Shown here: positions 63,830-64,000 of the stretch, piece after piece
How the letters are laid out: the number at the start of each line of letters is the position of its first letter
How positions within the stretch are numbered: the stretch's first letter is position 1
From: Flammeovirgaceae bacterium
GTDB taxonomy: Bacteria; Bacteroidota; Bacteroidia; Cytophagales; Cyclobacteriaceae
DNA: 64,000 nucleotides
NCBI GenBank assembly: GCA_016712035.1
Contig: JADJRT010000004.1
Span: 62,001 to 126,000 of the forward strand
Direction of reading: 5' to 3'
Translations under genes and position numbers: made by a program
The notes under the pieces: model-generated
The model's input: the letters and a program-made list of their open reading frames with translations, nothing else
Databases searched by the model: none
What the model was told of the DNA's origin: nothing

Positions 63830-64000
63830 ATGGACAGAAAAATATTTCTAAAGAATAGTCTGGTTTTAGGGGCAGCCAGTTTACTGCCAACGAATTCTGT
63901 CTTCTCTCAAGGATTGAAAGAGAGCGGCATGGATAAACTCACAGATGCCGAAGGCAACTTTGCCTTACAGTCATTGCCCTACAGTGAAACTTTTCTTGAA
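63830..64000 (+). CDS. Superoxide dismutase (Fe/Mn type), N-terminal fragment
   Basis: 57 codons to the right window edge. A signal/Tat-like leader (MDRKIFLKNSLVLGAASLLP) precedes NFALQSLPYSETFLE, the conserved opening of Fe/Mn superoxide dismutases (F-x-L-x-x-LPY-x-x-x-x-LE). An exported SOD would remove superoxide outside the cytosol. The metal ligands lie beyond the window. Confidence 0.75.
   Translation, partial: MDRKIFLKNSLVLGAASLLPTNSVFSQGLKESGMDKLTDAEGNFALQSLPYSETFLE

Overview
The window looks like a chromosome segment of a Bacteroidota bacterium, most likely a Cytophagales relative. The basis is the lineage-typical gene set (DUF5916 outer-membrane protein, S24-type XRE regulator, DUF1801/YdeI protein, DHCW cupin, Bacteroidota-type YebC), many lipoproteins and secreted enzymes with weak Shine-Dalgarno sequences, and moderate-to-low GC. 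No rRNA, tRNA, integrase, transposase or CRISPR array is visible.

Layout. (1) 1-25.0 kb is ordinary chromosome: SGNH hydrolase, cupins, TSUP exporter, amidohydrolase, YebC, GH3 and GH2 glycosidases, rhomboid protease, M1 aminopeptidase, nitrilase, DUF885 lipoprotein, rhodanese, AlkD-like repair protein, sugar-phosphate isomerase-like protein, O-methyltransferase, and a PLD-like protein bounded by a bidirectional terminator at 25183-25217. (2) 25.3-38.0 kb is a leftward cassette of about 19 tightly packed genes that looks viral but has no terminase, portal, tape-measure, tube or sheath gene. It encodes a large fibre, three peptidoglycan-related proteins, a transglutaminase-like protein, several single-TM proteins with Lys-rich tails, a LEA2-type protein, an annexin-like repeat protein and a run of small beta-rich proteins. 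Upstream lie an inverted repeat, a strict 10-bp-period repeat array and a parS-like palindrome. (3) 38.4-48.3 kb is a leftward defence operon: hsdM, a HEPN/Abi protein, hsdS, a DUF4062-APAZ protein, a short prokaryotic Argonaute, a truncated RhuM and a heavily frameshifted hsdR. (4) 48.3-50.0 kb holds a second 10-bp-phased array, an XRE/S24 repressor and two paralogous small HTH proteins that flank it. (5) 50.0-52.5 kb has two ChrB-domain fusions: ChrB-AraC and ChrB-ChrA. (6) 52.6-64 kb is a TolC/RND/adaptor efflux operon with its own two-component system, followed by DUF5916, a lipoprotein and the start of a superoxide dismutase. A shared upstream motif links tolC, the response regulator and the lipoprotein.

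How the parts fit: the hsd, Argonaute and HEPN genes would form a layered anti-phage/anti-plasmid locus beside a viral-looking cassette. The small HTH proteins are candidates for binding the phased arrays that sit in front of both. The efflux and two-component genes appear to be one metal or toxicant response unit.

Quality warning: at least a dozen otherwise conserved genes are split by single-base indels, mostly in A/T or G/C homopolymers, and two carry in-frame nonsense codons. This pattern is typical of uncorrected long-read sequence, but the disruptions are clustered (hsdR has six or more, while 12-kb stretches have none), so real decay of some genes is not excluded.
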